Notes: generated from the letters alone by a model not told the origin. A stretch of DNA of 64,000 bases from Streptomyces sp. NBC_01754 (GCF_035918015.1 NZ_CP109132.1:62001-126000), one strand, 5' to 3'; shown: positions 24,703 through 34,297, counted from the first letter of the stretch. Made by a program: numbers and translations.

Positions 24703-25680
24703 GTGACTGATGCCGTAAGGGTCGAAGACCTGGTGAAGAAATATCCGAACGGTCCGGTACCCGCAGTGGACGGCCTGAGTTTTTCCGTGTCGCACGGAGA
24801 GGTCTTCGGTCTGCTCGGACCGAATGGAGCCGGAAAGACCACGACCGTGGGAATCCTGACCACGCGGGTGCTGCCCACCTCAGGACGTGCCCTGGTCGAT
24901 TCGGTGGACGTGGTGGCGGAGTCCGCCCGGGCGCGCAGGGCGCTGGCCGTGGTGCCGCAGCGTAACAACCTGGACCGGTCTCTGACCGTCCGGCAGAATC
25001 TGCTGTTCCACGCGGCCTACCACGGGGCCCGCTCCGCCGAGCGGAAGCGGACGGCGGACCTCGTCCTGGAGCGGATGGGGCTGAAGGACTTCGCCGACGC
25101 CCGGGTCGACTTCATGTCCGGCGGTCAGGCTCAGCGGGTGATGATCGCGCGGGCGCTGATGCACCGGCCCTCCGTGCTGTTCCTCGACGAGCCGGCGACG
25201 GGACTCGATCCACAGGCACGGCTGTTCGTGCACGAACGGATATCCGAACTCCGCAACGACGGGGTGACCGTGGTGCTCACCACCCACGACATGGACGAGG
25301 CCGAGAAGCTGTGCGACCGCGTCGGCATCATCGACCACGGCAAGCTCATCGCCCTCGACACGCCCGCCGCGCTGACCAGCACCCTCCCCGGCAGCAGCAC
25401 CCTGACCGTCACGCTCCGCCTTTCCGGCAGCACCACCGCCGAGGACGTGACGCTCACGCTCGCGGGTGCTGACGGGGTGGAGCGGGTGGAGCGCCTTCCG
25501 GCGGACCCCTCGGGCGGGGCCGAGCAGTTCCGGCTCTATGCGGCCCTGGCCCCAACCGCTGTGCTGCCGGGCGTCTTCAAGGTGCTCGAGGGCGTCAGCT
25601 GCGAGATGAGCGACATCGCCATCGGCAGACCGAGCCTCGAGGACGTGTTCATCCATTTCACCGGTCGGGAGCTCCGTTGA
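24703..25680 (+). CDS. ABC exporter ATP-binding protein (DrrA-like)
   Basis: 325 residues. Walker A GPNGAGKTT near 42-50, signature MSGGQAQR (usual LSGGQ) near 142, Walker B SVLFLDEP near 163, H-loop TTHDMDEAEKL. A C-terminal extension past 220 is typical of the DrrA/multidrug-exporter subfamily. It powers export of the cluster product or a related drug together with the permease that overlaps it. GTG 24703 is chosen because the domain begins immediately after it; ATG 24634 is possible but would start four bases after the palindrome. On the opposite strand from the PKS genes. Confidence 0.88.
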   Translation: MTDAVRVEDLVKKYPNGPVPAVDGLSFSVSHGEVFGLLGPNGAGKTTTVGILTTRVLPTSGRALVDSVDVVAESARARRALAVVPQRNNLDRSLTVRQNLLFHAAYHGARSAERKRTADLVLERMGLKDFADARVDFMSGGQAQRVMIARALMHRPSVLFLDEPATGLDPQARLFVHERISELRNDGVTVVLTTHDMDEAEKLCDRVGIIDHGKLIALDTPAALTSTLPGSSTLTVTLRLSGSTTAEDVTLTLAGADGVERVERLPADPSGGAEQFRLYAALAPTAVLPGVFKVLEGVSCEMSDIAIGRPSLEDVFIHFTGRELR

Positions 25681-26507
25681 CCAGCATGCTTGAAACGCCG
25701 AGCCGTCAAGGCGACGACGCGGCACGCGGGCCCGGCTCCGCGCGCGTCTTCATGGCCGTCTTCTGGCGCGACCTGTTCGTCACGGGCCGCGAACTTCCCT
25801 CGTTCCTCGCGCAGGTGGTTCTCCAGCCGCTCTTCACCCTGTTCATCCTGGGCAAGGTCCTGGGTGATCTCGGTTACGTGGGTGCCGAGTTCGAGCAGGT
25901 ACTGCTGCCGGGCGTGGTGGCTCTGGCCGCGTTCATCGGGGCCCTGCAGAACACCGCCCTTCCCCTGGTGCTGGACTTCTCCTACACCCGGGAGATCGAG
26001 GACCGGCTCCTGGCACCGCTGCGTCTGGAACTGGTCGCGGTCGAGAAGATGCTCTTCGGCGCCGCGCGTGGAGTGCTGTCGGCTGTGCTGATGATCCCGA
26101 TCGGCATGCTCATCCTGGACGGGGTGGACTGGCCGCTGAGCGCCGCGCCAGGGATCGCCGGAGTGATCCTGCTGGGGTCCCTGGTGGGTGCGGCGATCGG
26201 GATGACCCTGGGCACCTTCGTTCCGCCGCAGCGGATCGAGATCATGTTCGCGGTGACGCTCACTCCGTTGATGTTCACCGGCGCCACGCAGTTCCCCTGG
26301 CTCGGTCTCGAAGCGATTCGGTGGTTCCAGGTAATCTGCGCGGTCAACCCGCTGACGTACTTCAGCGAAGCACTGCGCGCGTTGCTGCTGGTGGACGGCA
26401 GCGTCGAGTCGCTGCCGCTGTGGATCTCCCTTCTGGTCCTGGGCGCGGCACTCATCGGTTTCGGTGTCGCCGGAGTCAAGGGCTTCATGAAACGCGCGCT
26501 CGACTGA
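25677..26507 (+). CDS. ABC-2 type exporter permease (DrrB-like)
   Basis: 276 residues with about six membrane segments (FLAQVVLQPLFTLFILGKVL near 43; VVALAAFIGALQ near 85; later GVILLGSLVGAAIGMTL, FAVTLTPLMF and SLLVLGAALIGFGVAG). The ABC-2 signature region lies around FQVICAVNPLTYFSEALRAL. Start TTG 25677 overlaps the ATPase stop and has GGGAG five bases upstream; ATG 25686 is the alternative. Forms the membrane half of the exporter. Confidence 0.88.
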   Translation: MTSMLETPSRQGDDAARGPGSARVFMAVFWRDLFVTGRELPSFLAQVVLQPLFTLFILGKVLGDLGYVGAEFEQVLLPGVVALAAFIGALQNTALPLVLDFSYTREIEDRLLAPLRLELVAVEKMLFGAARGVLSAVLMIPIGMLILDGVDWPLSAAPGIAGVILLGSLVGAAIGMTLGTFVPPQRIEIMFAVTLTPLMFTGATQFPWLGLEAIRWFQVICAVNPLTYFSEALRALLLVDGSVESLPLWISLLVLGAALIGFGVAGVKGFMKRALD

Positions 26508-26583
26508 CCGGTCGAGCGGAGCGCGGTGGCCGGCGGAGGGCCTCTGTCCCCTGGGGGCCGGCCGCACCTCGTACACGTGTGCC

Positions 26584-26623
26584 GTCATGCGCGGGCCGGT
26601 CTCCTGCCGGCTCCGCGCATGAC
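26584..26623. terminator. Bidirectional terminator between exporter and PPTase operon
   Basis: Perfect 11-bp arms GTCATGCGCGG (26584-26594) and CCGCGCATGAC (26613-26623), with inner GCCGG/CCGGC pairing. It lies in the 300-bp convergent gap 26508-26807, which otherwise shows no gene. Confidence 0.85.
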
Positions 26624-26807
26624 GTACTCGTCTTCCCCGGCACGGCCGGCCTGCTTCGGGTCGTGCTGCCGGCGCACCGTGTCACGCTGCCGCTTCGCAT
26701 GCGCCGCGACCGTCCGTGGTCCTGCCCGCTCCGTCCGGGTCACCGCCGGCGCACGTGTGTGACACCGTGGGTACTTGGGGGTTCAGGGACCCTGCCGTCG
26801 GATCCGC

Positions 26808-27437
26808 TCAGACCACGACGGCCGTCAGGAGCAGGCCGTCCCGCACACGCCACATTCCGGTGAACTCGCTGAACGGCCCGGGCACGAGCATCTCGGCGTG
26901 GAACGTTCCGGCGTCCGGGTCGAATTCGATGCGGGCGGCCTCGAAGCCGATGAAGACGCGGGCCACCGGGTACCAGGCCTTGTAGACCGACTCCTTTGCG
27001 CTGAACAACAACCGGTCCCAGTGGGGCGCGGCGGGGTGCGCCGGCAACGCGGCCAGCATCTTCAGTTCGGTGTCGAGCGCCACCGCCTCGGCCACGCCTT
27101 CGGGCAGCGGCGCGTCCGGCTCGGCGTCGATGGCGATGGTCAGCGCGTCGTCGCGGCGGGCCACGGCGGCGCCGCGGTAGCCGGCGCAGTGTGTGAGGCT
27201 GCCGACGATGCCGTCCGGCCAGACCGGCGCACCCCGCTCCCCCGGCAGGACCGGCACGGGCGGCAGGCCGAGGCTGCCGAGCGCCCGGCGGACACAGGCC
27301 CGTCCGGTGGCGAATTCGCGCCGGCGTCCTTCGACGGCGTGTGCCACCGTCGCGGCCTCCTCCGGGAACAGGTAGGCGTCGGCCAGGTCCCCGAACTCTT
27401 CGGCGGTCGCGACCGTGTCAGGCAGGATCTCAAGCAT
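26808..27437 (-). CDS. Sfp/EntD-type 4'-phosphopantetheinyl transferase
   Basis: 209 residues. Transfers phosphopantetheine from CoA to the Ser of carrier domains, activating the ACP and T domains encoded here. Motifs: GSLTHCAGYRGA at 79-90, IAIDAEP at 101-107 (Mg-binding D104/E106), FSAKESVYKAW at 145-155. ATG 27437 overlaps the metallophosphoesterase stop by 8 bp, so it is the last gene of the SARP-phosphoesterase-PPTase operon. Confidence 0.95.
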   Translation of the reverse strand: MLEILPDTVATAEEFGDLADAYLFPEEAATVAHAVEGRRREFATGRACVRRALGSLGLPPVPVLPGERGAPVWPDGIVGSLTHCAGYRGAAVARRDDALTIAIDAEPDAPLPEGVAEAVALDTELKMLAALPAHPAAPHWDRLLFSAKESVYKAWYPVARVFIGFEAARIEFDPDAGTFHAEMLVPGPFSEFTGMWRVRDGLLLTAVVV

Positions 27438-28305
27438 GCGTCCCTCCCGGCCGGCCCGCCGGCGCCGGGTTCGTCCCGGGCAGGACCACCGGGCGCAGCA
27501 CGGGCGGCGGTGTGCTGCGGGGTTTCCACTCCCTCGGGTATCCGAGCGACACCTCCTGGAACAGCACGCCGTCCCGGGTGATGTTGCGGGGTATGTGCAG
27601 GTGTCCGTAGACGACCGTCGCGGCCCGGAACCGCAGGTGCCACGAGGCAGTGCGTTCGGTGCCGCACCACTGTGCGAACTCGGGGTACCGCAGGATGTCC
27701 AGGGGGTCCCGGATGAGCGGGTAGTGGTTGACCAGGACGGCGGACTGCTCGGGTGCGCACGCGGCGAGGCGGCGCTCGGTGTACTCGACGCGCTGCGAGC
27801 ACCACGCCTCACGGCTCGGATACGGGTCGGGGTGGAGCATCGACTCGTCGGTGCACACGACTCCGGTGGAGTACGCGTAGGCCAGTGACTCGGCCTTCGT
27901 GCGCGTGCCGGGTGACCGGAAGGAATAGTCGTAGAGCACGAACAGCGGCGCGATCAGGAATGGGCCGCCGTGTCCGGTCCACAGGGTGTATTCGTCCTCC
28001 GGTGTGAGGACGTCGAGGCGGCGGCACATCTCCACCAGCTCGCGATAGCGGTGCTCGCCGCGCAGCTGGACGGGATCGTCGGGGTGTGTCCACAGTTCGT
28101 GGTTCCCGGGCGTCCAGACGACCTTGGCGAACCGCGAGCGCAGCAGCCCGAGACACCATTCGATGTCGGCGAAGAACTCTCCGACGTCGCCGGCGACGAT
28201 GAGCCAGTCGCCCGGGTCGGTGGGGCGGATACGCTCGACGAGTTCGCGGTTCTCGCGATAGCCGACATGCAGATCGCTCAGCGCGTACAGGGTCGGTGGC
28301 ACCAT
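27430..28305 (-). CDS. Calcineurin-like metallophosphoesterase
   Basis: 291 residues with the whole binuclear metal set: DLHVG at 10-14, GDVGE near 39, GNHE near 66, NHYP near 198 and GHLH near 240. Hydrolyses a phosphomonoester or diester; the substrate is unknown. One possibility is removing a phosphate protecting group from an inactive export form of the product. AAGGAG precedes ATG 28305, 14 bp after the SARP stop, and its 3' end overlaps the PPTase, so it is co-expressed with regulators and activation factors rather than with the PKS itself. Confidence 0.9.
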   Translation of the reverse strand: MVPPTLYALSDLHVGYRENRELVERIRPTDPGDWLIVAGDVGEFFADIEWCLGLLRSRFAKVVWTPGNHELWTHPDDPVQLRGEHRYRELVEMCRRLDVLTPEDEYTLWTGHGGPFLIAPLFVLYDYSFRSPGTRTKAESLAYAYSTGVVCTDESMLHPDPYPSREAWCSQRVEYTERRLAACAPEQSAVLVNHYPLIRDPLDILRYPEFAQWCGTERTASWHLRFRAATVVYGHLHIPRNITRDGVLFQEVSLGYPREWKPRSTPPPVLRPVVLPGTNPAPAGRPGGTHA

Positions 28306-28319
28306 GACTCCTTCAGCCG

Positions 28320-29084
28320 CTACGCGGCGCGCAGTGGCGTGGTGAGCGCCGGGTCCTGGTCGAGGATCGCGCGGTACCGGCGCTGGACCTGCAGGCCGGG
28401 CTGCAGTCCGAGGTCGTCGCGCAGGCGTTGGCGCAGCCGGTGGAACACCTCGATCGCGTCGGCCTGCCGGTCGGCCCGGTAGAGCGCGAGCATGAGCAGG
28501 TCGTGCAGCCCCTCGCGCAGCGGATGCTGGGCGGCCAGGCTCTCCAGTTCGGAGGCGACGGCGCGTTCGTCGCCGAGGGCCAGCCGGGCGGCCATGAGGT
28601 TCTCGTGCGCGGCGACGCGGCTGTCGTTGAGCCACAGTGCCGCGGACCGGCAGCGCGCGCCCGGACCGGCGTCGAGCAGGACCGGCCCCCGCCACAGGCG
28701 CAGCGCCTGTTCGAGGTGCTCGACCGCGGCCTGCGGGTGGTCGGCGACGCGCTGGGCGCCGCTGGAAGCGAGGCGGTGGAAGCGTTCCGCGTCGATCGCC
28801 TGGGGGCTCAAGTCCAGCAGGTAGCCTTGGCTCACCGTCTGCAGCGCGTCGGGACGGCCGGCGTCCTCGAGCAGTCGGCGCAGCCGGGCGATGTGGGCCT
28901 GCAGGGTGTTCTTGGTCGTGCGCGGCGGGCAGTCGTCCCACAGTTCGTCGGCCAGATCCTGGCAGGACACGACGGAGCCGACGTTGAGGGCCAGCAGTGC
29001 GAGGATGGCGCGCACCTTGGTCCCGCCCACCGGGAGACGGCTCTTCCCGATCACCGTCAGCGGGCCGAGAATTGTTATTTCCAT
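28320..29084 (-). CDS. Small SARP-family transcriptional activator
   Basis: 254 residues: OmpR-like winged helix about 1-95 (MEITILGPLTVIG at the start, NTLQAHIARLRRLLE in the recognition region) and BTAD about 100-245. Streptomyces antibiotic regulatory proteins activate cluster promoters through heptamer direct repeats. ATG 29084 is used because GGAG lies nine bases upstream and the domain starts there; a GTG/ATG seven codons upstream (29105) is possible. First gene of an operon with the phosphoesterase and PPTase. Two CTAGGGGT elements lie 143-182 bp upstream. Confidence 0.92.
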   Translation of the reverse strand: MEITILGPLTVIGKSRLPVGGTKVRAILALLALNVGSVVSCQDLADELWDDCPPRTTKNTLQAHIARLRRLLEDAGRPDALQTVSQGYLLDLSPQAIDAERFHRLASSGAQRVADHPQAAVEHLEQALRLWRGPVLLDAGPGARCRSAALWLNDSRVAAHENLMAARLALGDERAVASELESLAAQHPLREGLHDLLMLALYRADRQADAIEVFHRLRQRLRDDLGLQPGLQVQRRYRAILDQDPALTTPLRAA

Positions 29085-29226
29085 CAGGACTCTCCGCCTG
29101 GCCATCGTGTCAGTGGTATGCCGACGAATGATCGACGAATCCCATGCTTGCCGGAACCGTACAGCATCGTCAAGCAGTCATTGCCCCATATATCCTTCGG
29201 CCGACCCCACTTTCCGTACCTGCGGT

Positions 29227-29266
29227 CTAGGGGTCGCCCATCGCTTTCCGCAGGACCGCTAGGGGT
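29227..29266 (-). promoter_or_regulatory. Two CTAGGGGT elements upstream of the SARP operon
   Basis: CTAGGGGT at 29227-29234 and 29259-29266, exactly 32 bp apart, about three helical turns, so both would sit on the same DNA face. They lie in the 355-bp gap between the SARP start and the end of the P450 gene. Confidence 0.6.
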
Positions 29267-29352
29267 GTCGGTCCATTCTGTCGGCGGAAGCCGTCGGGCG
29301 GAGTGACCGCATGTGCCGGGACACTCAAAGGTGGGTGAATTATCCCTTATGC

Positions 29353-29368
29353 CTAGGGAGTTCCTGGT
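29353..29368. promoter_or_regulatory. CTAGGGA-type imperfect palindrome
   Basis: CTAGGGAGTTCCTGGT resembles the dyad sites bound by LuxR-type cluster regulators. It lies further upstream in the same SARP/P450 gap, 269 bp before the SARP start. A weaker member of the shared element. Confidence 0.35.
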
Positions 29369-29439
29369 CAGGTCGGTGTGTTCTCGTCCGTTGTGCACCG
29401 GCCTCCGCCGGCCTCGATCACCATCCGGTGGACCGGGGT

Positions 29440-30678
29440 TCAGTGGGCCGCCACCGGGAATTCCACCATGCCGCGGATGATGAACGAGCCGCTGCGCCGA
29501 ATCGGACCCGCCTGGCGCAGCCGCGGAATCCGCGTGACCAGCGCCTTGAATGCGACTTCCGCCTCGAGTTTAGCCAACGACGCTCCCATGCAGTAATGGA
29601 TGCCCGCCGAGAATGCCAGGGTGTCGGCGCCGATGCGTCGCGTGATATCGAATGTGTCCGGGTCGGAGAAGACCTGCGGATCGCGGTTGGCCCCGCCGGC
29701 GATGATCGCCAGCTCGGCGTCGACGGGCAGCGTCCGGCCGGCCATCTCGATCCGCTCGTGGGCGATGCGCCGGTACTGCTGGACGGGCGGGTCGAAGCGC
29801 AGCGTCTCCTCGGCCACGCCGGCCGCGAGTTCGGGCCGCTCGGCAAGCAGTCGCCACTGCTCCGGGTGGGCCAGCAGCGCCAGGATCCCGTTGCCGACCA
29901 GGTTGACGGTGGTCTCGCTGCCGGCCAGTGGGACGAAGGTGACCATCGGTACGAGTTCGGCCATGCTCAGGCTTCCCTCGTCGACCAGCGGCAGCAGCCG
30001 GCTGATCATGTCGTCCTGCGGATCGGCCTTGCGCTGCGCGATGACGTCGACGAAGAGCTCCGTCATCTCCTTGATCGCGGCCTCGGTGCTCTGTGTCTGC
30101 TCGTAGGTGACCGCGCCCTCCAGCAGGGGGGTCATCCGGCGGCTGATGCGGTAGAAGTCGCCGTGATGGCGCTCCGGGATGCCGACGAGGTCGGCGATCA
30201 CGGCGATGGGCAGCCGCTGCGCGAAGGAGGTCATCAGGTTGAACGGCTTGTCCTCGGCGAGGATGCCGTCGATCAGCCGGTCGCAGATCTCCTCGGCGCG
30301 GGGCCGCCAGCCCTCGGCCGTACGCGGGTTGAGGGTCGGGGCCGCGATGCGGCGCAGCCGGGTGTGGTCGGGCGGGTCGAGGCCGAGCATCGAATTGTCG
30401 AAGCTCATGAGTTCCGGAATTTTCTCGCCGTCGGCCTTCCGAACCCCGAAGCGCCGGTCCCGCAGGATCTCGTTCGCGAGTTTGTGGTCCGTGGTCACCC
30501 AGGCGCCGAGAGAACTCCGGTACAGGCGGCCTCGGGCTCGGATCTCCTCATAATGGGGATACGGGTTCTCCGGGACGCCCAGCACTTTGGCGTACGGGTC
30601 GCCCTTTTCGGCCTGAACCCGGATGAAGTCGCTGAAGAAGGCCAGCTGCGCGCGCAGCTGTCTTTCACTCGGCAGCAT
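29440..30678 (-). CDS. Cytochrome P450 monooxygenase
   Basis: 412 residues. I-helix AGSETT near 250, ExxR in EETLR near 288, heme-binding FSAGIHYCMG near 356 with the thiolate Cys. General architecture is of bacterial macrolide-tailoring P450s (CYP107-like). Soluble; requires ferredoxin and reductase partners, none in the window. Likely hydroxylates or epoxidises the polyketide. ATG 30678. CCCCTA/ACCCCTA elements lie 66-85 bp upstream, shared with other PKS-side genes. Confidence 0.95.
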   Translation of the reverse strand: MLPSERQLRAQLAFFSDFIRVQAEKGDPYAKVLGVPENPYPHYEEIRARGRLYRSSLGAWVTTDHKLANEILRDRRFGVRKADGEKIPELMSFDNSMLGLDPPDHTRLRRIAAPTLNPRTAEGWRPRAEEICDRLIDGILAEDKPFNLMTSFAQRLPIAVIADLVGIPERHHGDFYRISRRMTPLLEGAVTYEQTQSTEAAIKEMTELFVDVIAQRKADPQDDMISRLLPLVDEGSLSMAELVPMVTFVPLAGSETTVNLVGNGILALLAHPEQWRLLAERPELAAGVAEETLRFDPPVQQYRRIAHERIEMAGRTLPVDAELAIIAGGANRDPQVFSDPDTFDITRRIGADTLAFSAGIHYCMGASLAKLEAEVAFKALVTRIPRLRQAGPIRRSGSFIIRGMVEFPVAAH

Positions 30679-31233
30679 CGGCGCCAGCTCCTAACCCGGC
30701 CTCGCTATGGCCTTCTCGGAGTCGGGAGCCTAATGACGACCGCCCCCTACCGGCCACCCCTAACCCGGCCGCCCAGCGCCGGAGCACCGGCTTCCCGAGT
30801 GGCCGTTTCGGGTGTTTCGGATCGTTGGGGTCGGTGGACCAGGTGGATGGCGTGGGTGGTTGCGCACCGTGGCGGTGGTCGTTGTGGTCTGGAAGGTGTC
30901 CGGCGGGTCGGTGTCAGGGCGGGGGCGGCCGGCGTCGGCCGGGCGGCGTTCGCGTGGAAGTCACCGGAGGGGGCGTGTCCGGGAGCCGCCATCCAGGCGC
31001 GAACGTGTGTCCGTCTTCGTGTCCGGGCCTGCCCTTCGGCTCCGGCATCGGTGACCGGTCGTCTTCACCAGCTCACCTGGTCCACGTCAGCACCCTTTCG
31101 GATCCGGGCACCAGCCGTATCCCGCCAGTTGTCCAGGTCCGGGCTTCGCACCCCGCCGTTCACCGGCGGGCACACCAGCGGGGGTGGTCGTGAGGCCCGG
31201 CCTGCTTCCGCTACGCCGTCAGCTTCCGCTCCC
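30679..31233. other. 555-bp non-coding region between P450 and LAL regulator
   Basis: Carries the P450 control element at 30744-30762 and otherwise no convincing gene, only GC-rich open frames without ribosome sites. It also forms the 3' region of the LAL regulator. Confidence 0.55.
30744..30762 (-). promoter_or_regulatory. CCCCTA and ACCCCTA pair upstream of P450
   Basis: CCCCTA at 30744-30749 and ACCCCTA at 30756-30762, reading TAGGGG in the gene's direction, 66-84 bp upstream of ATG 30678. Same core as elements upstream of the exporter, SARP and thioesterase genes. Confidence 0.55.
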
Positions 31234-34017
31234 TCAGGTCGGATCGCCCACCCAGGACAGCAGACTGGTCGGCAGGTCCGAGCGGCTGTTGATCTGCAGC
31301 TTGCGGTAGACCCGGGTCAGATGCTGCTCGACGGTGCTGACCGTGATGAACAGCTTCCGGGCGATCTGCCGGTTGGTGCAGCCCTGGGCCGCGAGAGAGG
31401 CGACCCGGCACTCGGCTTCGCTGAGCTCGAAGATGGCCAGGTCGTCCGCGACGGGTGCGACCGCGGGGGCCGTCTCCGCGGGCGGGCGGTACTGCTCCGG
31501 CACGGTCACCATGACCTGGCTGGCGAGCTGCTTCGCCTGACGGCCGATGACCCGGGCGCGGCTGAACTCGCCAAGGGCGTGCTGGGCGTTGCTCAGTTCG
31601 GCCAGAGCGTCGGCCAGTTCCAGTTGGTCCCCGCTGGCCTGCAGCAGCTCGACCGCCTCCCGCAGGACCGGCGGCCGGCTGCTCAGCTCGCTGGAGGCGG
31701 CCAGCACCCGCAGGGTGATGCCCCGGGTACGGGCGTTCTGGGTGCCGAGCCGGTCGATCTGGTCGGCGGCCAGGGTGCCCGCGGAGAACCCGCCCGCCAA
31801 CCGGGCCTCGGCGAGGTCGGTGCGCCACGGCACCAGGCCCGGAAGGTCCGGGCCCCAGCGACGCATCAGGTCGCCGCAGGCCTCGAAGTCCTCGATCGCG
31901 GCCTCGTGGCTGCCGCACGTGAGGTAGTAGTGGCCGCGGGCGCGCCGGTAGTGCAGCCCGATCGTGGTCTGGAACATGGCGTCCGGCACTGCCATGTTCA
32001 GATGGCTGAGCGCCTGTTCGTTCTCGCCCGCCCGGGTGGCGGTCATGATCAGGACGGACAGCGGGATCCCGATGAGCACACCCAGTCCCCTGGGCGGGAT
32101 CTGCAGAAGACCCGCGCGGGCATGCCGTTCGGCCTCGGTCAGCTCGCCCTGACGGTGGCTCACCATCGCCCGCAGCCCGAAGAGTACGGCCAGCCAGGTG
32201 GGCGCCGACCGCCGCCGCGCCTCGCCGAGCAGGCGGTCGCACCAGGACGCCGCGGCATCCAGGCAGTCCGCGAAGATCAGCGTCTCGAGGGCGATCAGGA
32301 TGGGATAGAGGGTGTGGTCTTCCAGGCGGCAGCTCTGCAGCAGCGTCTTGGCGTCGGCCACGGCCTCGTCGGTGTATCCGCACGTGTAGACGGTCTGGAC
32401 GATGCCAGCCGCCAGCGTCTTCATGTTGGCCGTGGTGGCGGGCCGCGCCGACGACGCGACCGACCCGTCCTTCACCGGCTCGACCACGCCCGGGTACCAA
32501 TACGCCAGCGCCATACGGGCGTTGTGGAGGGGCACCGCAAGATGGTGCCCCTCGGCCCCGGCCGAAGCCTCGACCTGGGCCAACACCGCTTCGGCCTCGG
32601 CCGGCCGTCCGTACCACTCCAGGGGTGCCACCAGCGCGAGGGAATCCTCGCCGGAGAGCTTCCCGGCCCGGGAGGCGTCCAGGAGACTGTCCACGTGGCG
32701 TGCCGCGAAGACAGGGTCGAGCCGCCACTTCGCGCGCACCAGCAGGCCCTCGATGCCGACGCGTGAACCCGGGTCGGCGTTCTCGCGGTCGGCCAGCCGC
32801 AGGCAGTCGAGGGCGAGGCCGGTGTCGTTCTCCGCCAGCGCCTGCTCGGCTGCCTTCAGCAGGACCGGCACCGACCCCGGCGGCATGGGCCGACGCGCCG
32901 CGACCCAGTGCCGTGCGACACGCACCGGCGTGGCACCGGCACGGTCCAGCAGCTCGGCGACCCGGGCGTGCAACGCGGCGCGCTCCTGCGGGCCCATGAG
33001 GTCCAGCACCACCTCGCGGGACCGCCGGTGGCGTAGGCGACCGTTCGTGACCAAGCCCGCCTCGGTGGCCGCGTCGACGGCCCAGGCGGCGGCGGAGGTC
33101 GTCCAGTCCAGCAGTTCGGCCAGGAAGGCGACGGGCATGGCCTCGTCCAGCACGGCGACGGCGCGTACCAGTGGCAGAAGGCTGGGATCGCTGCGCACCA
33201 GGCAGTTCAGCACGGCCTGCCCGAAGGCGTGCCCGGGGCCCGGGATCGACATCTCGGGATGGCCGGCCCGTCGGCGCGCCTGCGCCACCCGGATCTCCTC
33301 GATGAGCGCCATGAGCAGCAGCGGGCTGCCGCCGGTCGCCTCGTACAGCGTCGCCGGGGTGTTGTCCTCGAGGTCGATGGCCTCGGCCCGCAGCACCGCG
33401 GCGACACCCACCGGTGACAGCATGTTGAGGCGGATCAGCTGGCGGTGCGGCTGGCTGAGCAGCTCGGCCCAGATCATCGGCCACGTCGGCCGGACCGTCG
33501 TGGTGTCGTTGAACACGACCAGGACGCGTGCGCGGTCGATACGGCGCACGAGGTATCGCAGACACTGCAACGAGGCCGCGTCGACGAAGTGCGCGTCGTC
33601 GACCCCGATCAGCAGGGGCGCCCGTTCGGCCACGGCCAGCATGATGCTCGTCAGACCGTGCAGGACCGGCACGACGACCTGTGCTATCGACTCGTCGCCG
33701 CTGTCGTGCAGGATCGAGGTGAGCGCGCCGGCCTCCAGCAGCCGTTGGACCCGCCCGGCCTCCTCGTCCGGAAGATTCAACCCGGCGAAGATCTGCGTCA
33801 TCGCGCCCATCGGGATGGCCTGTTCGGCGTGGGACCCCGTGGCGCCGACGTAGGCGACCCCGGCTGCGGCCGCCTCGCGCGCCAGACTGCGCAGGAGCTC
33901 GGTCTTGCCGACCCCGACCGGGCCGCGGATGACCACCGCCCCTCCGGTGCCGGCGACGCACGCGGCCAGCGACGCGCGTAGCACCGCCAGTTCGGCATCC
34001 CACTCGACCCGGACCAT
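31234..34017 (-). CDS. LAL-family LuxR regulator
   Basis: 927 residues. N-terminal AAA-type ATPase with Walker A GPVGVGKTE at 32-40 and Walker B LLIGVDDAHFVDA near 130, a long helical middle, and a C-terminal LuxR helix-turn-helix (LSEAECRVASLAAQG, then RKLFITVSTVEQHLTRVYRK). Large ATP-binding LuxR proteins are pathway-specific activators of modular PKS clusters. ATG 34017 follows GGGGGAGTG; the longer frame to 34068 lacks a ribosome site. It is the leading candidate to bind the ATAGGGGT/ACCCCTAT elements. Its own upstream region (34018-34297) shows no clear copy. Confidence 0.93.
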   Translation of the reverse strand: MVRVEWDAELAVLRASLAACVAGTGGAVVIRGPVGVGKTELLRSLAREAAAAGVAYVGATGSHAEQAIPMGAMTQIFAGLNLPDEEAGRVQRLLEAGALTSILHDSGDESIAQVVVPVLHGLTSIMLAVAERAPLLIGVDDAHFVDAASLQCLRYLVRRIDRARVLVVFNDTTTVRPTWPMIWAELLSQPHRQLIRLNMLSPVGVAAVLRAEAIDLEDNTPATLYEATGGSPLLLMALIEEIRVAQARRRAGHPEMSIPGPGHAFGQAVLNCLVRSDPSLLPLVRAVAVLDEAMPVAFLAELLDWTTSAAAWAVDAATEAGLVTNGRLRHRRSREVVLDLMGPQERAALHARVAELLDRAGATPVRVARHWVAARRPMPPGSVPVLLKAAEQALAENDTGLALDCLRLADRENADPGSRVGIEGLLVRAKWRLDPVFAARHVDSLLDASRAGKLSGEDSLALVAPLEWYGRPAEAEAVLAQVEASAGAEGHHLAVPLHNARMALAYWYPGVVEPVKDGSVASSARPATTANMKTLAAGIVQTVYTCGYTDEAVADAKTLLQSCRLEDHTLYPILIALETLIFADCLDAAASWCDRLLGEARRRSAPTWLAVLFGLRAMVSHRQGELTEAERHARAGLLQIPPRGLGVLIGIPLSVLIMTATRAGENEQALSHLNMAVPDAMFQTTIGLHYRRARGHYYLTCGSHEAAIEDFEACGDLMRRWGPDLPGLVPWRTDLAEARLAGGFSAGTLAADQIDRLGTQNARTRGITLRVLAASSELSSRPPVLREAVELLQASGDQLELADALAELSNAQHALGEFSRARVIGRQAKQLASQVMVTVPEQYRPPAETAPAVAPVADDLAIFELSEAECRVASLAAQGCTNRQIARKLFITVSTVEQHLTRVYRKLQINSRSDLPTSLLSWVGDPT

Positions 34018-34297
34018 AGACACACTCCCCCGTGAGCTGGCGGACGTCCCTCCTCCCTCCGCGCCCACGGTATTGTGGTGGGGACCCGCACAATGACAGT
34101 GACTGGATACTGCAAACCTGCAGCGTACGAGGTGCTTATCCGCGCAGAGTCGGGCCCTCGTCGATATGTCCGGGCACTGTCAGAATTCTGTCATCGTGGT
34201 GTGGCGCCACGCAATGAACTCAAGGTAACGCAAAGCACCGTCCGGGATTTCCCGCAGGTTTCCGCACGGGCGGTTCCCGGGCAGAACGGCCGGCCTG

